Positions 10,951-22,315 of a stretch of DNA of 64,000 nucleotides are shown here, in pieces. The notes under the pieces were generated by a model. It was not told the origin of the DNA, made no database searches, and worked only from the letters and a program-made list of their open reading frames with translations. Numbering within the stretch: the first letter of the stretch is position 1; each line of letters starts with the position of its first letter. Source of the DNA: Macrosoma leucophasiata (taxonomy: Eukaryota > Arthropoda > Insecta > Lepidoptera > Hedylidae); assembly GCA_036365455.1 (NCBI GenBank), contig JAWQUS010000027.1:15116501-15180500 (forward strand), written 5' to 3'. The position numbers were made by a program, and so were the translations under genes.

Positions 10951-11945
10951 TCACGCGCAGCTTCTACTTTGAACACAGGAACTATATTTTAACGATACAA
11001 ATTGTTGAAAGAACAAAAGAGTACTCCATTCAAGTACAATGCATGAGCTCATCTCACACTTGGCCGGTGTATTGCTAAAGAGTTATTAGGTATATAATGG
11101 AAATATTAGTAGAAAGAGAAATCAGGTCGTTTTATAAACTTGATAAAGGGCGCGAATATTGTTTAGAAAATATCGCAAGTACTTAATTTAAATAAAGTTT
11201 TAATTACTTTATTCTCATAAGTATTCCCAACTTCAATCAATTATGAAAATCTTACTACTCCTTAACAGAGTTTTGATGTTTATGTAAAAGAGGACTTCAA
11301 TTAGGCTGAGAGCTCTTTGCGCTCGCCGATTGCCCTCTGAAGTAGACTACGGTCGTCTCCAGACGAGCAGTATACGTAAATATAAAAAAAATATTAAAAA
11401 TCCAATGAAAAAAGCGGCCAACTGCGAGTTCCGTATTTCTTTCATGTCATTAAGTAACAAACAAGTCTCGAAATCTACATAAAAATCGATATTTCTTGTG
11501 TCTATATGAATTTCCTGTGTAATCGTGAATACCATAGATTTCTTATAGGCCTTTAAATAGGTATACCAAAATTCTAATTAATCGGTCCGGTACTTTCAGA
11601 GAAAAACGGCTTGGACAGACGGACAGATAGTGATCACTCGTATATATAATATCTTACAAGGTTCCATTTTTTCCTTTTGAGGTACAGATCCCTGAAAAAT
11701 AATAGGAAACCATTAGCAATGGATGCAGGGAAGTTGTTTACTTGGCTCCCGAAAAATATATACAATTCCAAGCATATCATGGTATAATAATATCTCATTG
11801 TATACCTTTACAAAACCTGCCCTTAGCTAGGTTAAGCCACCATCAAACAAAAAATGTAGAACAAGTCTCATTGATGATCAAGTTACAATAAAGTCAATGG
11901 ATCAGTTGTCGTCGAATTGGAACACTGCGGAATTTTAGTGAATGT
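10951..11945. other. mostly unrecognised AT-rich DNA
   Basis: A motif at about 11303-11345 (TTTGCGCTCGCCGATTGCCC) recurs at about 19453-19492, so a small dispersed repeat is present. Nothing coding is recognised. Confidence 0.5.
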
Positions 11946-12483
11946 GAATCTCTCATATTTAGGGTTCCGTAGTAAACATAAGGAACCCTTATAGTTTCGT
12001 CATATCCGTCTGTCTGTCTGTCTGTCTGTCCGCGGTTTAGCACAAACCTATTGGTACTAGAGACTTAACAAGTATACACCTTAATCACGCTGACAAATTG
12101 GTAGAATAAAACCATGAAAAATATAATTATTTATACCTCCCCTACATATAACGCGCAAAAATTTTTTTATTTTCGTTTTCTATATAGTGTGGGATATTGT
12201 TGGATAGGTCTTAGAGTCAAGTATCACTCTACCAACTAAATGGTTGTTGTTAGAAATTCAAACGTTACGGCAATACTCGGCAATAGTAGCGAAATTAAAA
12301 GGAAAACAATCACACTTAAGTTGGCCTCACTAGTTTGCGAGTAATAGTCGACCAAATGTAATACTCGAATTTTTTGTACAACTCCATAGAAAATGTTAAT
12401 TATTTTTTTTCATTGCATTAATCAAACCTAAAAACTACGGAACCCTATACTGCGTGTGGCCCAACACGCACTTGGCCGGTTTT
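11946..12483. repeat. dispersed insect repeat with GGGTTCCGTAG start and TTGGCCGGTTTTTT end
   Basis: It starts AGGGTTCCGTAGTAAACATAAGG with a TCTG tract, and ends GGAACCCTATACTGCG..GCACTTGGCCGG. A partial relative lies at about 20395-20590. Such sequences are widespread in Lepidoptera; the class was not determined. Confidence 0.6.
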
Positions 12484-12946
12484 TTTATGTAAGGGAGGTG
12501 GCAAACAAGCATGCAGCTCACATGGTGTTAAGTGATGACTGCAGCCTATAGATATCTACAGCAAAACCAGAGGTTAAAGTGCAGGCGCGTTGCCACCCCT
12601 GAAACTAACCTAAGTCGTTATGTCTGTGTGATAGCTATTAGGGGGCCATATATGTATTTCTACTACTGGTGGTAGAGCTCCAGTGACGGAGGTCACGGGC
12701 GTAGGCATCACCGCATTACCTAATATACTTGCCGCTAAATGGTAATGTTCAGCACTATCGTGTTCCGGTCAGGTGGTAATGTATGGCCCTGTAATTTCCG
12801 GCAGAGAGGCATAACACCTTAGGCCTCAGGAGTGGTAACGCATCTGCATTTTGACCTTGGTCTTTCTGTGAGTGTCTGTAGGCTGCAGTCATCACTTAAC
12901 ATAAATGTGAACTGCAAGCTTGTTTGCCACTTCCATTACATAAAAT
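12484..12946. repeat. inverted pair of family V repeats
   Basis: 12484 to about 12615 is a reversed, 5'-truncated copy (GGAGGTGGCAAACAAGCATGC first). 12667-12946 is a nearly complete forward copy (GGTGGTAGAGCTCC to CCACTTCCATTACATAAA). The two 3' ends face outward and could pair as arms of about 120 bp. Confidence 0.75.
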
Positions 12947-14534
12947 ATATATTACCACCTATCCAGAACATGATCGTGCTAAACCATTTGGCGGCAGATA
13001 GATTAGGTAATGTGATGGTGCCTCCGCCGCTCCTGCACTGTAACTTTACCACATGTAGAACGTTTTTTTAAACGTTAACGATTGTAGCTAGTCAATTTGC
13101 CTTTGTTTAGATAAACATTCAAAATGTTTGTAATGTGTATAAATTATGTATCTTCACGGTGGGTCGAGGTTTACATATTGGGATAATTACATGATGGGCT
13201 CCATATCCCAGAATATCAATAAATATATAGTAAATAACGCTGATACTTTTTACATAATAAATATAGTGTTACCTATGTAATAAATAAAACAAAGGAGAAG
13301 TTCCACGTTGGACTCGCACCTTGTACGAGTACACTATATCATAAGATAGAGAAAAATACGAAGAATCATGGATAAATACTCAAAAATAATTTGAATCGTT
13401 CTTTTTTGTCCGAAATATTTATATTACTTAATTTTTGTATAACAACAATATTATTATGTCACCATATTGCTACTATGACATACTTGTTTTTGAAATGTAC
13501 CTACTTACGACAGTTAATTGAAGATATAATAAACGATTTGAATAGCTGAATATGATTTAGTATTTTATGCTTCATCTCTCACTATAGTGTACAAGGTGCG
13601 GGTCCAAGCTCCATACATTTTGGAACGTCTACTACTACTAAAAACGTAACGGGTTGGGAATGGAGTTCATTTATAATTAATCTGTAGATCAAATATATAT
13701 TATGTAGACACCACTATCAACATAAATAACAAAAAGTTTATGGTTTTATTTAAAAAGTGCACATAACAACTGGATGTTTTAGAAGATCATTTAATAATAT
13801 CCCGTTGAAATAATATGGGTACCATTGCCTTCCACATCCAGTAAATATAGGCGTAAAGTTAGGTTAACAAATTAGTATTAAGAGTAGGTACCTACTTAGT
13901 TTAAAAATAAAGTTATTAAATCGTATCGTCAAATGTGAAGAAGTATCAAATATATAAAATACAAGTATTATGTACTTAATTTTATTACAGTGTCTTCACA
14001 GTTAAATTCTTGACTTTTGAGAATTAGGATAGAAAAAGTTCGATACGCTAACAATCCCAAGTATTTTCATATAAAACTGAAATGATGGGAACAATTAATT
14101 AAAAAGTTAGAATGAAATACCTACGTGCCTAAGTCACGTAAAAGCGTAATTGAAATTCTTCTTTGAATTAAGTTTTAAACGTAGAAATGATCCTACTATT
14201 TAAAGACAACAACAAGCCGAGGCGAAACGTGCCAAAAGAACCTTTTCATTAGCAAGATGAGGGTAGGATTTTTAAAAGATACCTTTTAAATAAAGAACAA
14301 ACTTGGTCTTCACCGGCGTTTATAAAATGAATCGCTAAATGTGTTGGCTAGGCGCAAAACAAGAACGGTTGTACAAAAAGTATAAATTCTTTTTTTAAAG
14401 TATTCGTTTAAGAGCTCCAAAGTGGAACAACATTAAAATTTGATGTCAAAATATATATAAGTGGCTTTGATTGGAACACCATCTAACCATTAAGGGTTTA
14501 TCCCAATTTATTCAATATTTTATTTAATTAATTT
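12947..14534. other. no feature recognised
   Basis: Strongly AT-rich sequence with no SINE, Helitron or coding signature. Confidence 0.55.
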
Positions 14535-14727
14535 ATTCGGCCCGCCTCGACTTCTCGCGGTTGCTATGTTACCTACCCTCTCCTATTCTTCTTAGCGTGA
14601 TGTTACATAGCTTAAAGCCTTCCTCGATAAATGGGCTATCTAACAATCAAATAATTTTTCAAGTCAGACCCGTAGTTCCTGAGATTAGCGCGTTAAGCAA
14701 ACAAATAAACAACAAGTAAAGTATAGA
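14535..14727 (-). mobile_element. Helitron-like remnant
   Basis: It reads GCCCGCCTCGACTTCTCGCGG on the left. On the right it has TAGTTCCTGAGATTAGCGCG, an AAACAAATAAACAAC tract and GTATAGA, the reversed Helitron 5' terminus at 14727. The 3' CTAG is not intact. Confidence 0.55.
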
Positions 14728-15550
14728 TTTCGCTACCAACGTGTGATTTCATTGACAAGATTAATTTAATTAATTCAATTTATGGAGACAACTACCGTTG
14801 TGACTTTTTAGAATCTACATATTCTTTAATCCAGATAGTGAAACATTAATTTATTATGTTTATTTCAACATAAAATGTAAAAAGGATGTAAATTAATGTA
14901 AATTTTGAAAATGACAAGACAATAGCATGAATTTACCTAGCAACAAGTGACTTAAATTATGTTTACTAATTAAGACTTCGGATTCGAGTTAAATGTTAAA
15001 CGGTTGTTTCATTTATATGTAAAATTTGCCAAAGTTGTTTGTAAACTTACAAGTACAAATGTTGGTTGACTATTTCTAACTAGAAAGTTACACACGAAGA
15101 CAAAGTGCTGCGATAATTGCATTCACTCAGTGCCTGGAAGCCTGGAGTGACACCGCAGGTTGCGGAGAGAACCACAAATTGTATTCTAACTGGAATGTAA
15201 TGAACGGAACAAATTGAAAATATTTACCCTACATTGAAATGTCTTGACAACAGTTAGATACTAGAGTATCTAACTAGAGTTAAATAAACAAACTCTATAC
15301 GAATATACGTATAACATAGCGTTAGAATATTTAATAGTTGATCACAAATCATTCGGAATCGGAGCGAAAACATAAATATAATTCACGAATAGTGAGGGGA
15401 AAAACGAATTACTTACTCAAGGCGGTGACCATACTGTTGATTCGCGTCTGAAAAAGTTTTACCAACTTATGATCGATTATTGTCAAAATTATTGGCGTGA
15501 AGATACATACATACATAAAATGAACGATAATTGTCAAAAAAAAACATACC
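14728..15550. other. no feature recognised
   Basis: AT-rich, nothing identified. Confidence 0.5.
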
Positions 15551-15853
15551 CAACTTCACGCGTGTAATCCCCGAAGGGGGGTAGGCAGAGGTAAATGCAT
15601 GCATTCAAACATACATGCAAACACCCAAGATATGTCGGTTACGTTTTGGCACATGTAACATGTGGCGCGCCTGTTGATATCTTCGGGCACTTTACCAAAC
15701 ATCGAGGTACTGGGTAATCTCCAGAAAATGGAAAATGCCCATTAGAACCAGAGATAAAGGACTTGACATCATTATCTCTGATAGCCCCCTACCCGGAAAT
15801 CGAACCCAGGATCCCAGCGTAGTAGTAGTGGCTACCACTAGGCTACTGAGGCA
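15551..15853 (-). mobile_element. tRNA-derived SINE (family T)
   Basis: This is a nearly full reversed copy. It contains the reversed 3' end CTTCACGCGTGTAATCCCC, body motifs GGTAAATGCATGCATTC and TTTCCAGAAAATGG-like sequence, and a reversed B box in AAATCGAACCCAGG. The reversed A-box region CCACTAGGCTACTGAG is at the right end. Confidence 0.85.
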
Positions 15854-16633
15854 ATAAAGTATTGTCAAAAACTTAATACCTATTACATAGGTACTATTAT
15901 TCCCAAATAACGATTATTTGTGAAAAAATAATAATATCTACATATAGATAGATATTTCTTAGCTAACCCTAGCTAAGATTGCTAAGATATCTATATGTAT
16001 ACACCTTAACTACAAACACGGTATGTAGCTACACTCCCGCGATTTGACAATTATGAGGAATCGAGGCAAGTTTGTTGACGTTAATTCAGGAATATTTCCA
16101 AACTTCGGGGTTAGATTGGAAAAACCCAGACACACTGATATAAGAACTGATTTGGCTGTTCACAATATCGCAGAAATCGAAAATGATTTGATCTCGTAGG
16201 TTTAAACGCCAACCAAAACCCCTGCTATGTCATTTTGGCTGCAATTATTAGACCTGAGTTTTGGGGCTGATTCAAATTTTTGCATAAAAATAAGACAGCT
16301 TTTTGTAATTCCTATTATTTATTTACTTTCCCGCGTGAGCGGGAAGCTTTGTTTTATTTTTAAACGTTACCGCAACATTTATTATGCTTATAATAATATA
16401 CTTTTGCAGTTATTAGAATAACATAAAACAGGCATGTTGATGTTGTGTTGGCACCCAGAAGACATATCTGATTTCAACAGTTCACATTCTTAGAATTGTT
16501 CTCTGCTCGAATAGTTTTGACCTGAATCAGTCTTTAAATTTATTTGCTTAGTAATGGTGAGAGATAATCAAAAAAATATGATATTTAGTAGGTATCTACT
16601 TAATAAAGTGGCGGGATACAGATTAAGGCACAC
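15854..16633. other. no feature recognised
   Basis: No repeat or coding evidence found. Confidence 0.5.
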
Positions 16634-16822
16634 TGGTGGTAGAGCTCCAGTGACGGAGTTCGCGGGCGTAGGCCCCACCGCATTACCTAATATACTTGCC
16701 GCTAAATGGTAGTGTTCAGCACTATCACTTCCGGTCAGGTGATAAAGTACGGCCCTGTAATTTCCGGCACAGAGGCATAACACCTTAGGCCTCAGGAGTG
16801 GTAACGCATCTGCATTTTATAG
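16634..16822 (+). repeat. family V repeat, 3'-truncated
   Basis: GGTGGTAGAGCTCCAGTGAC through GGTAACGCATCTGCATTTT matches other copies. Confidence 0.85.
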
Positions 16823-16856
16823 ATGTATTAAGATTATATGTAGGTACAATGACGTC

Positions 16857-17060
16857 GAGACGTGACGGCCCCACCGCTCACTAGTGGTGGAGAACCACTA
16901 GTGAGAGAGAGAGAGAGTAGTCAGTCAACCGAACAACGGCAGTCAGACCATTCCAATAGGCAGCAGGCAAATTACAATAACGCGGGGTGTGTATCGGCGT
17001 CCCATGATAAAACTGCCGTCACTGCATTCTCCAAGCGTGGCGATTATTAAACATTCTCCC
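16857..17060. repeat. dispersed repeat related to the one at 40.7-40.83 kb
   Basis: It contains the hairpin CTCACTAGTGG..CCACTAGTGAG. Its AGTCAACCGAACAACGGC, AATAACGCGGG and AAAACTGCCGTCA motifs are repeated, diverged, at 40746-40845. Its right end (AGCGTGGCGATTAT, ATTCTCCCCTAATGAC) resembles the 3' region of RTE-type elements seen at 41150 and 50735. Confidence 0.55.
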
Positions 17061-18495
17061 CTAATGACGTACAACAATATTGTGTGCACTAACTGCAAAT
17101 GTAATGGCTATGAGGTATACTTGTTTTTCTGCCAATCCGGTATCCTGACGAGCCGGACGAATTACCTATGCCTATCTTTATGTCGCTTAATGATACTCAT
17201 GATGAAAGTATAAGACTTCATAATTCCCGGTCCAGTTCCGAAAGATATTTAGATTTAGAAATCTTTACGCTACACTATTCACATGAAATATTTGAACCCT
17301 AGCTGTTACGTTGTTTACTACTTTCACGGCAAAAATACATACTGATCTCGCACGATAAAGTCAAAAATAATGTCACATGAAACTAGAACCGATAATATGT
17401 GATTAATCGGTGATTACAGTAAATAAACAAAGTTGAATACTTAGAACATTTTTTATTGCACATTAATATAAAATTATACTTTAAGAGCGATTATCAAAAA
17501 AACTTACCTATTTCACTGCCATAGTGTTTTTGAGAACATCCATTAACGAAGTTGGAACTCGCCTAATAAAGTTGATTTAGAGAGCGTTGGAACCTTATAG
17601 TTTTAAACTTTCCAATAATGCGTAAACTTTGCCATAAAAATATTAAAACGAATAACTAAATATCTGTAGGCATAACTTTAAAACCTCATTAAGACTGGTG
17701 TGAATAATGCATTAGTTATAGAAATATACATCAGCACACATAAAAAGTGTTAGCTTGAGAACGACTTGTTGCTAAGGGAAGTGACGTGCACTCCCGGTCA
17801 AGTCTGAAATATTACTGATCCAGAGTGAATCTCTACAACTCTACACTACTCTACATAAAACAGCTACGGCTACGTGCCCTGATAATACATCGACGAATGA
17901 GAAACTTTCTTACGCTCCATTTTCCATTGCAGTGCGATAAGAGAATCATGACGGCCCTTCATAAACAATAGCCGTATTGAAACTGTAAATTTGCGTTATT
18001 GTTTTAAATAAATATAAAAATTAATTGCAGGAAACAATAGGCGTAAAGGAAGCAATAAACTGATACGGTCATCGAACAAAAGCGACAAGAATAAAGTTTC
18101 ACAGCTTTTCCATGTTTTATTGTATCCGACCTTATATGTGATAATTGAGGAGTGCTTAACTCCCAGGTACTTATAACATTCTTAAAATAAAAAGGAACGG
18201 AGTGGAACTGTTGATAACTTTACTGCTCTATTATTGTAACACTTATTGCATATGGTATAGATTAATAATAGTATATGAGAGAGATTTACGACGCTGCAAA
18301 TGATTACAATGTTACTTACATTAGAATAATTTGTAACAAGCATAAAGGTAAATATTACCCGTGATAAAGAAAAATATCTCACAAACAAGCGAGATGAAAT
18401 GGAACAAGCCTACAACAGTTCACATTGACGGATGATTTAGCATATTCTGAGACATTTATATCGGTTGACTGACTGCACCAGGGGAAGAAACAACT
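17061..18495. other. no feature recognised
   Basis: AT-rich DNA; no gene or repeat signature recognised. Confidence 0.5.
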
Positions 18496-18654
18496 GGTGG
18501 TAGAGCTCCATTAACGGAGCTCGCGGGCATAGGCACCACCGCATTACCTAATATACTTGCCGCTAAATGGTAGTGTTCAGCAGTATCGTGTTCTGGTCAG
18601 GTGGTAATGTACGGCCCTGTGATTTCCGGCACAGAGGCATAACACCTTAAGCAG
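18496..18654 (+). repeat. family V repeat, 3'-truncated
   Basis: TGGTGGTAGAGCTCCATTAACG through CAGAGGCATAACACCTTA. It lies just upstream of the THAP-like exon. Confidence 0.8.
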
Positions 18655-18827
18655 AGAATATGTAATAATACTACGTATAGAATGGACACTTTGACGTCTC
18701 GCCCATTTGCCGCGCTTCACCCAATCTCTTCCTCTCTTACGGGCGACGGTTGGTACTCTACAGCGAGGTTGCGAGCGGCCTAGTTTTGATTAATTTGTAA
18801 TCGAATATTTTATTTATTAACATTAAG

Positions 18828-18920
18828 ATGGTGCTCTATTGTGCAGTGTATGGCTGTATGTCAACAAGTCGTGACAAAAAAATATCATTTTTTAGTTTCC
18901 CGAAGGAAAAAATACCTAAG
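18828..18920 (+). CDS. possible first coding exon of a THAP zinc-finger protein
   Basis: ATG at 18828 opens 31 codons reading MVLYCAVYGCMSTSRDK then KISFFSFPKEKIPK, ending AAG before GTAAAA, a plausible phase-0 donor. This has the start of a THAP DNA-binding domain: an initiator Met, the first Cys pair (C-x4-C), and the SFxxFPK motif that precedes the conserved Trp. The remaining Cys and His ligands would need a downstream exon, and none was recognised on the plus strand up to the hh gene. Without splicing the frame stops about 23 codons later. The 160 bp upstream is more GC-rich than its surroundings and could be a promoter or 5' UTR. THAP domains also occur in P-element-type transposases, so this may be a host gene exon, a domesticated transposase or a fragment. 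Confidence 0.5.
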
Positions 18921-20394
18921 GTAAAAAAATACTTATGTTTACAATTACAAAACTTTTTTATTTTACTAAAACCTTTTTTAATACTATAATTTCTTACCTT
19001 TACGCTATGATTGCATTGCATAAGTAATAAAAGTGTTTCAGTATATTGAATTGAAGTGACTTGTCGACGTAATGAGTAGATAGTGAGTGTTATTTGCCAA
19101 TACTTGTGCTATTTGTTGAGATAGTGTTTGTGTTTTTATGTATTAAAAATGCACCGGTAAACTAGGTGAAACTGGTAAATAGAAATTTGCCTTACCGTTG
19201 AAATGCAGTTGGCCGATATCGGCCAAGAACAATAAAATTAGAAATCAATTGTAATATTTTTCTCGTGGCCTGACGGGGTTTTAGTGTAAACCGGGTCAAA
19301 GAATAGAAAGAAAGAAAGAAATATCTACGTAAGTACATAGCATTATTTTATTTCTATATTGTCGGTCCGAGGCCTAAAGTTATAACCTCATAACCCTACG
19401 TGCTACGCTGTGTGCGTGCACGTGTGACTACACGTCAATGATCAATTATTACTAGGCTGGAGCGCCTTCTGCGCTCGCCGATTGCCCGGTCAATAATTTT
19501 TTTTTTTTTTTTAGTTCTGGCTTTGTTTTGGCGGCCTGTCTCGAGACGGCACTAGTCAAGTAGACTAGTGCCAAATTTCATCAATGAAATCAAATTATTT
19601 CAATAAAAATTTTTTTTCTTAGGTCGGGCTTTGTGTAGGCGTCCTGTCTCGAAACGGCACTAGTCAAAAAAAAAAATGATTGATGTCCGTGTAATAGGTA
19701 ACCAAAATAAGCGTTTGTATGGAATTTTGGCGGAGTGTCCGCGGTTGCTTAAGCCTCAAGAGTTGTGTTTAGGCTAAAGTATTGTATAGTTTTACATTCG
19801 GACACAAGCTACATGTGTTCGATCATAAAAACAGAATAATTTTCGCATTTATAAAATTGTTATCGTAAAATGCGTGGTTTATTGTTCACTCGTCGCTATT
19901 TTATACCCATTTTGTCTTGGTTAAGTTGTAAGTTGTTACCAAGACAACGAGAATCTAAATTCTTCTGTTTATAAATAACCGAGGTATTATCTCGCAACTG
20001 ACGAAAGGATTTCAGGATCTTTGTAAAAAAAGGAAAGTTTTGTTATTTTATCTTATAATATGAAGGGTACGGGTACCCATATTCTCTCTGTTAGCAACGT
20101 GTAGAGAATGCAATTGAAATTCTTATCCAAAACAGTATCTCTATGGATCTCTAGAAACTGCGAAAATATCAAACTTCGAATCATGTGATTTGGCAAGTAG
20201 CCATATCTTAAGTAGATACAGAAAAAATACCAAAAATCCGTAAAATATCTACGTCACAGAAAACTTATTTAGTTACCTTGTGTCGTGGTTTGGAGATAAA
20301 AGTTTGCACAACAAAATGAAGATTGTATGTAAAGTTAATGTATGTAGAATATTGAATAAATAAAGTTTCTATTCCTTGGGAACTTTCAGTATTT
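18921..20394. other. intergenic or intronic sequence with small repeats
   Basis: A GAAA microsatellite ends a degenerate repeat at 19305-19321. A motif shared with 11303 lies at 19453-19492. Two related segments (about 19516-19560 and 19622-19668, CTGTCTCGARACGGCACTAG) are spaced about 107 bp apart. The first is followed by a perfect 10-bp hairpin, GGCACTAGTC..GACTAGTGCC, at about 19548-19572. Confidence 0.55.
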
Positions 20395-20655
20395 TTAGGG
20401 TTCCGTAGTAAACTAGGAACCCTAAAAATACTATAGTTAGTATAATACTAAAGTAAAATACTATTACTATAGTTTCGCCCTGTCCGTCTGTCTGTCTGTC
20501 TGTCTGTCCATCCGCGGTTTAGCGCAAAAAGTATGGGTACTAGAGACTAGAAATATGGCACAAATATACACCTTAATCACGCCAACAACTTTCCTGGTGG
20601 TAGAGCTCCAGTGATAGAGCTCGCGGGCGTAGGCACCACCGCATTACCTAATATA
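20395..20655. repeat. fragments of the GGGTTCCGTAG repeat and of family V
   Basis: 20395-20590 starts AGGGTTCCGTAGTAAACTAGG and has a TCTG tract, as at 11960. 20594-20655 is the 5' end of a family V copy (CTGGTGGTAGAGCTCCAG). Confidence 0.65.
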
Positions 20656-21060
20656 AGGACTTACTGACAGGCTCGAACATGTGAGCCTGCGCCGAGACAT
20701 TGGGAGTCTTTGCGTTTTATACCATCTCTACAATGGCGAGTGCTCTATTAAACTGTTCGATATGGTGCCTCCGTCTCTTTTCCTACATCGTACTAACCGC
20801 CGAAGAGAGAAGTTCCACCCTCACCGACTGGACACCTGGCAATGTTCAACGGTGCGGTTCTCACGTTCGTTTTTGCCCCGAACGTGTAATTTGTGGAATA
20901 AACTTCCCTCTGAGGTGTTCCCTCGGTGCTACAATATGGGGTTCTTCAAAAATGGCGTCAAAAGAGTCCTCCAGGGCTGGCATCGCGTTGGCGACTCCCC
21001 TGGTGTTGCAAATGTTCATAGGCAACGGTGACTACTTTTCATCGTGGCCCGTCTGCTTGT
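20655..21060 (+). pseudogene. non-LTR reverse transcriptase, C-terminal fragment
   Basis: The frame reads LTDRLEHVSLRRDIGSLCVL, then YHLYNGECSIKLFDMVPP, HPHRLDTWQCSTVRFSRSFL, PRTCNLWNKLPSEVFP and GFFKNGVKRVLQG. This is the typical C-terminal tail of lepidopteran non-LTR RTs (VRFSRSFLPRT..LWNKLP). The catalytic RT core and endonuclease are missing. It is a 5'-truncated dead copy inserted into a family V repeat. Confidence 0.85.
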
Positions 21061-21099
21061 CTGTCAATCCTTTGACATAAAAAAAATATATTATTATAT

Positions 21100-21375
21100 T
21101 ACTACCTAACCAGAACACGAGTGCTGAACACTACAATTTGGCGGCAGATAGATAAGGTAATGCGGTGGTGCCTAAGCGTTCGAGTTCTGAAACTCTACCA
21201 CCAGTTAATGTAAACATTTCTGCGGAGAGACTGCCACCACTTATCATAAGCCTCCCCTCCGGATAAAGTGGTAGAGTTCCAGTGTAGGAGCTCGAGGGCG
21301 TAGGCACCACCACATTACCTAAACTATCTGCTAACAAATGGTAGTGTTCAGCACTCGTGTTCTGGTTAGGAAGTA
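21100..21375. repeat. two diverged family V pieces, inverted
   Basis: 21100-21205 runs in reverse (CAGAACACGAGTGCTGAACAC to CTCTACCACCAGT). 21262-21375 runs forward (GTGGTAGAGTTCCAGTG to CTCGTGTTCTGGTTAGG). Confidence 0.7.
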
Positions 21376-22300
21376 ATAATAATATGGGGGCCGAGCAGCT
21401 TATGGCGAGCTGTTGGTGAGTAGCGACACCGACCCCTACCATAACAGTAGCCAACTTAATGGTGATCAGGAAACAGCTTGATAAGGAAAGAGAGAAAAAA
21501 TAATCATAAAAGCGTTTCTTAAATAACTCAATAGATTTAGATAGTTTAATATTAGGCGGATGAGAATTCCAAAGTCGAATAGCCTCCACCGTGAAAGATT
21601 TAGAATAGAAATTCGAGGAGTGAGAAGGAGTCATGAGGACCAGATTTTGGGAAGAACAAAGATATAGGGAGTGTGAAGAGCCAAGAAAATGGAAGCGCTC
21701 TTTCAAGTAGGTTGGGGACTGTGGGTTGTAGGCAGTAAGGGAAAGAAAGAATATGTGTGTTCCTGCGAAAAGGCAACCACTTGAGGTGTTTGCGAAAAAC
21801 AGAGACATGGTCATATTTGCGCAAACCAAATATCGGACCAAGAATCGGAAAGAGAACCGATCGAGCAAGAGTAATTCTAGTGGGAGTTGGTAAGAAATGT
21901 TGGAGTCGCCTCAAAGAACCTGCTGTAGGTTCTTTGAGGCAGCAAACATATTCCGGCTAACTTCTGTGATCTGTGGCGCCCAAGATAAACAATTGTCAAG
22001 AACTAACCCCCCGTTTTTGACCTTAACACAATATACTTTAAGCCCAATTCGAAATATCAGAAAGGTTAGGATGAATGTTCATGATAGCATTAGGGATATG
22101 TTATAAGCAAGCCTGTGAGTATTACATATATATGACAATAGAAATATGAAGAGTAGCAGAATTGCTGAAGATAGAGAATAACACAAGAGGCAACACACCA
22201 CCTTGCGGTGTACTAGCAGAATAAGTGCTCCAGTTGGAGAATTTATCTCCAATCTGGACACGGCACCAGCGACCAAACAAGTTAATTAGAAATCAGTCAA
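21371..22300 (-). pseudogene. Jockey/CR1-like reverse transcriptase remnant, minus strand
   Basis: Read on the minus strand, pieces appear in RT order: VQIGDKFSNWST, a GTPQGG-like block (read here as STPQGGV), then IFGLRKYDHVSVFRKHLKWLPF, FYSKSFTVEAIRLWNSHPPN and KLSKSIELFKKRFYDYF. The YADD region is degraded and the frames change several times. The 3' end runs into an ATT-type simple tail at about 21375. The IFGLRKYDH motif is shared with the plus-strand element next door, so they belong to related families. Confidence 0.8.
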
Positions 22301-22315
22301 TTTCTTTCGGAGATA

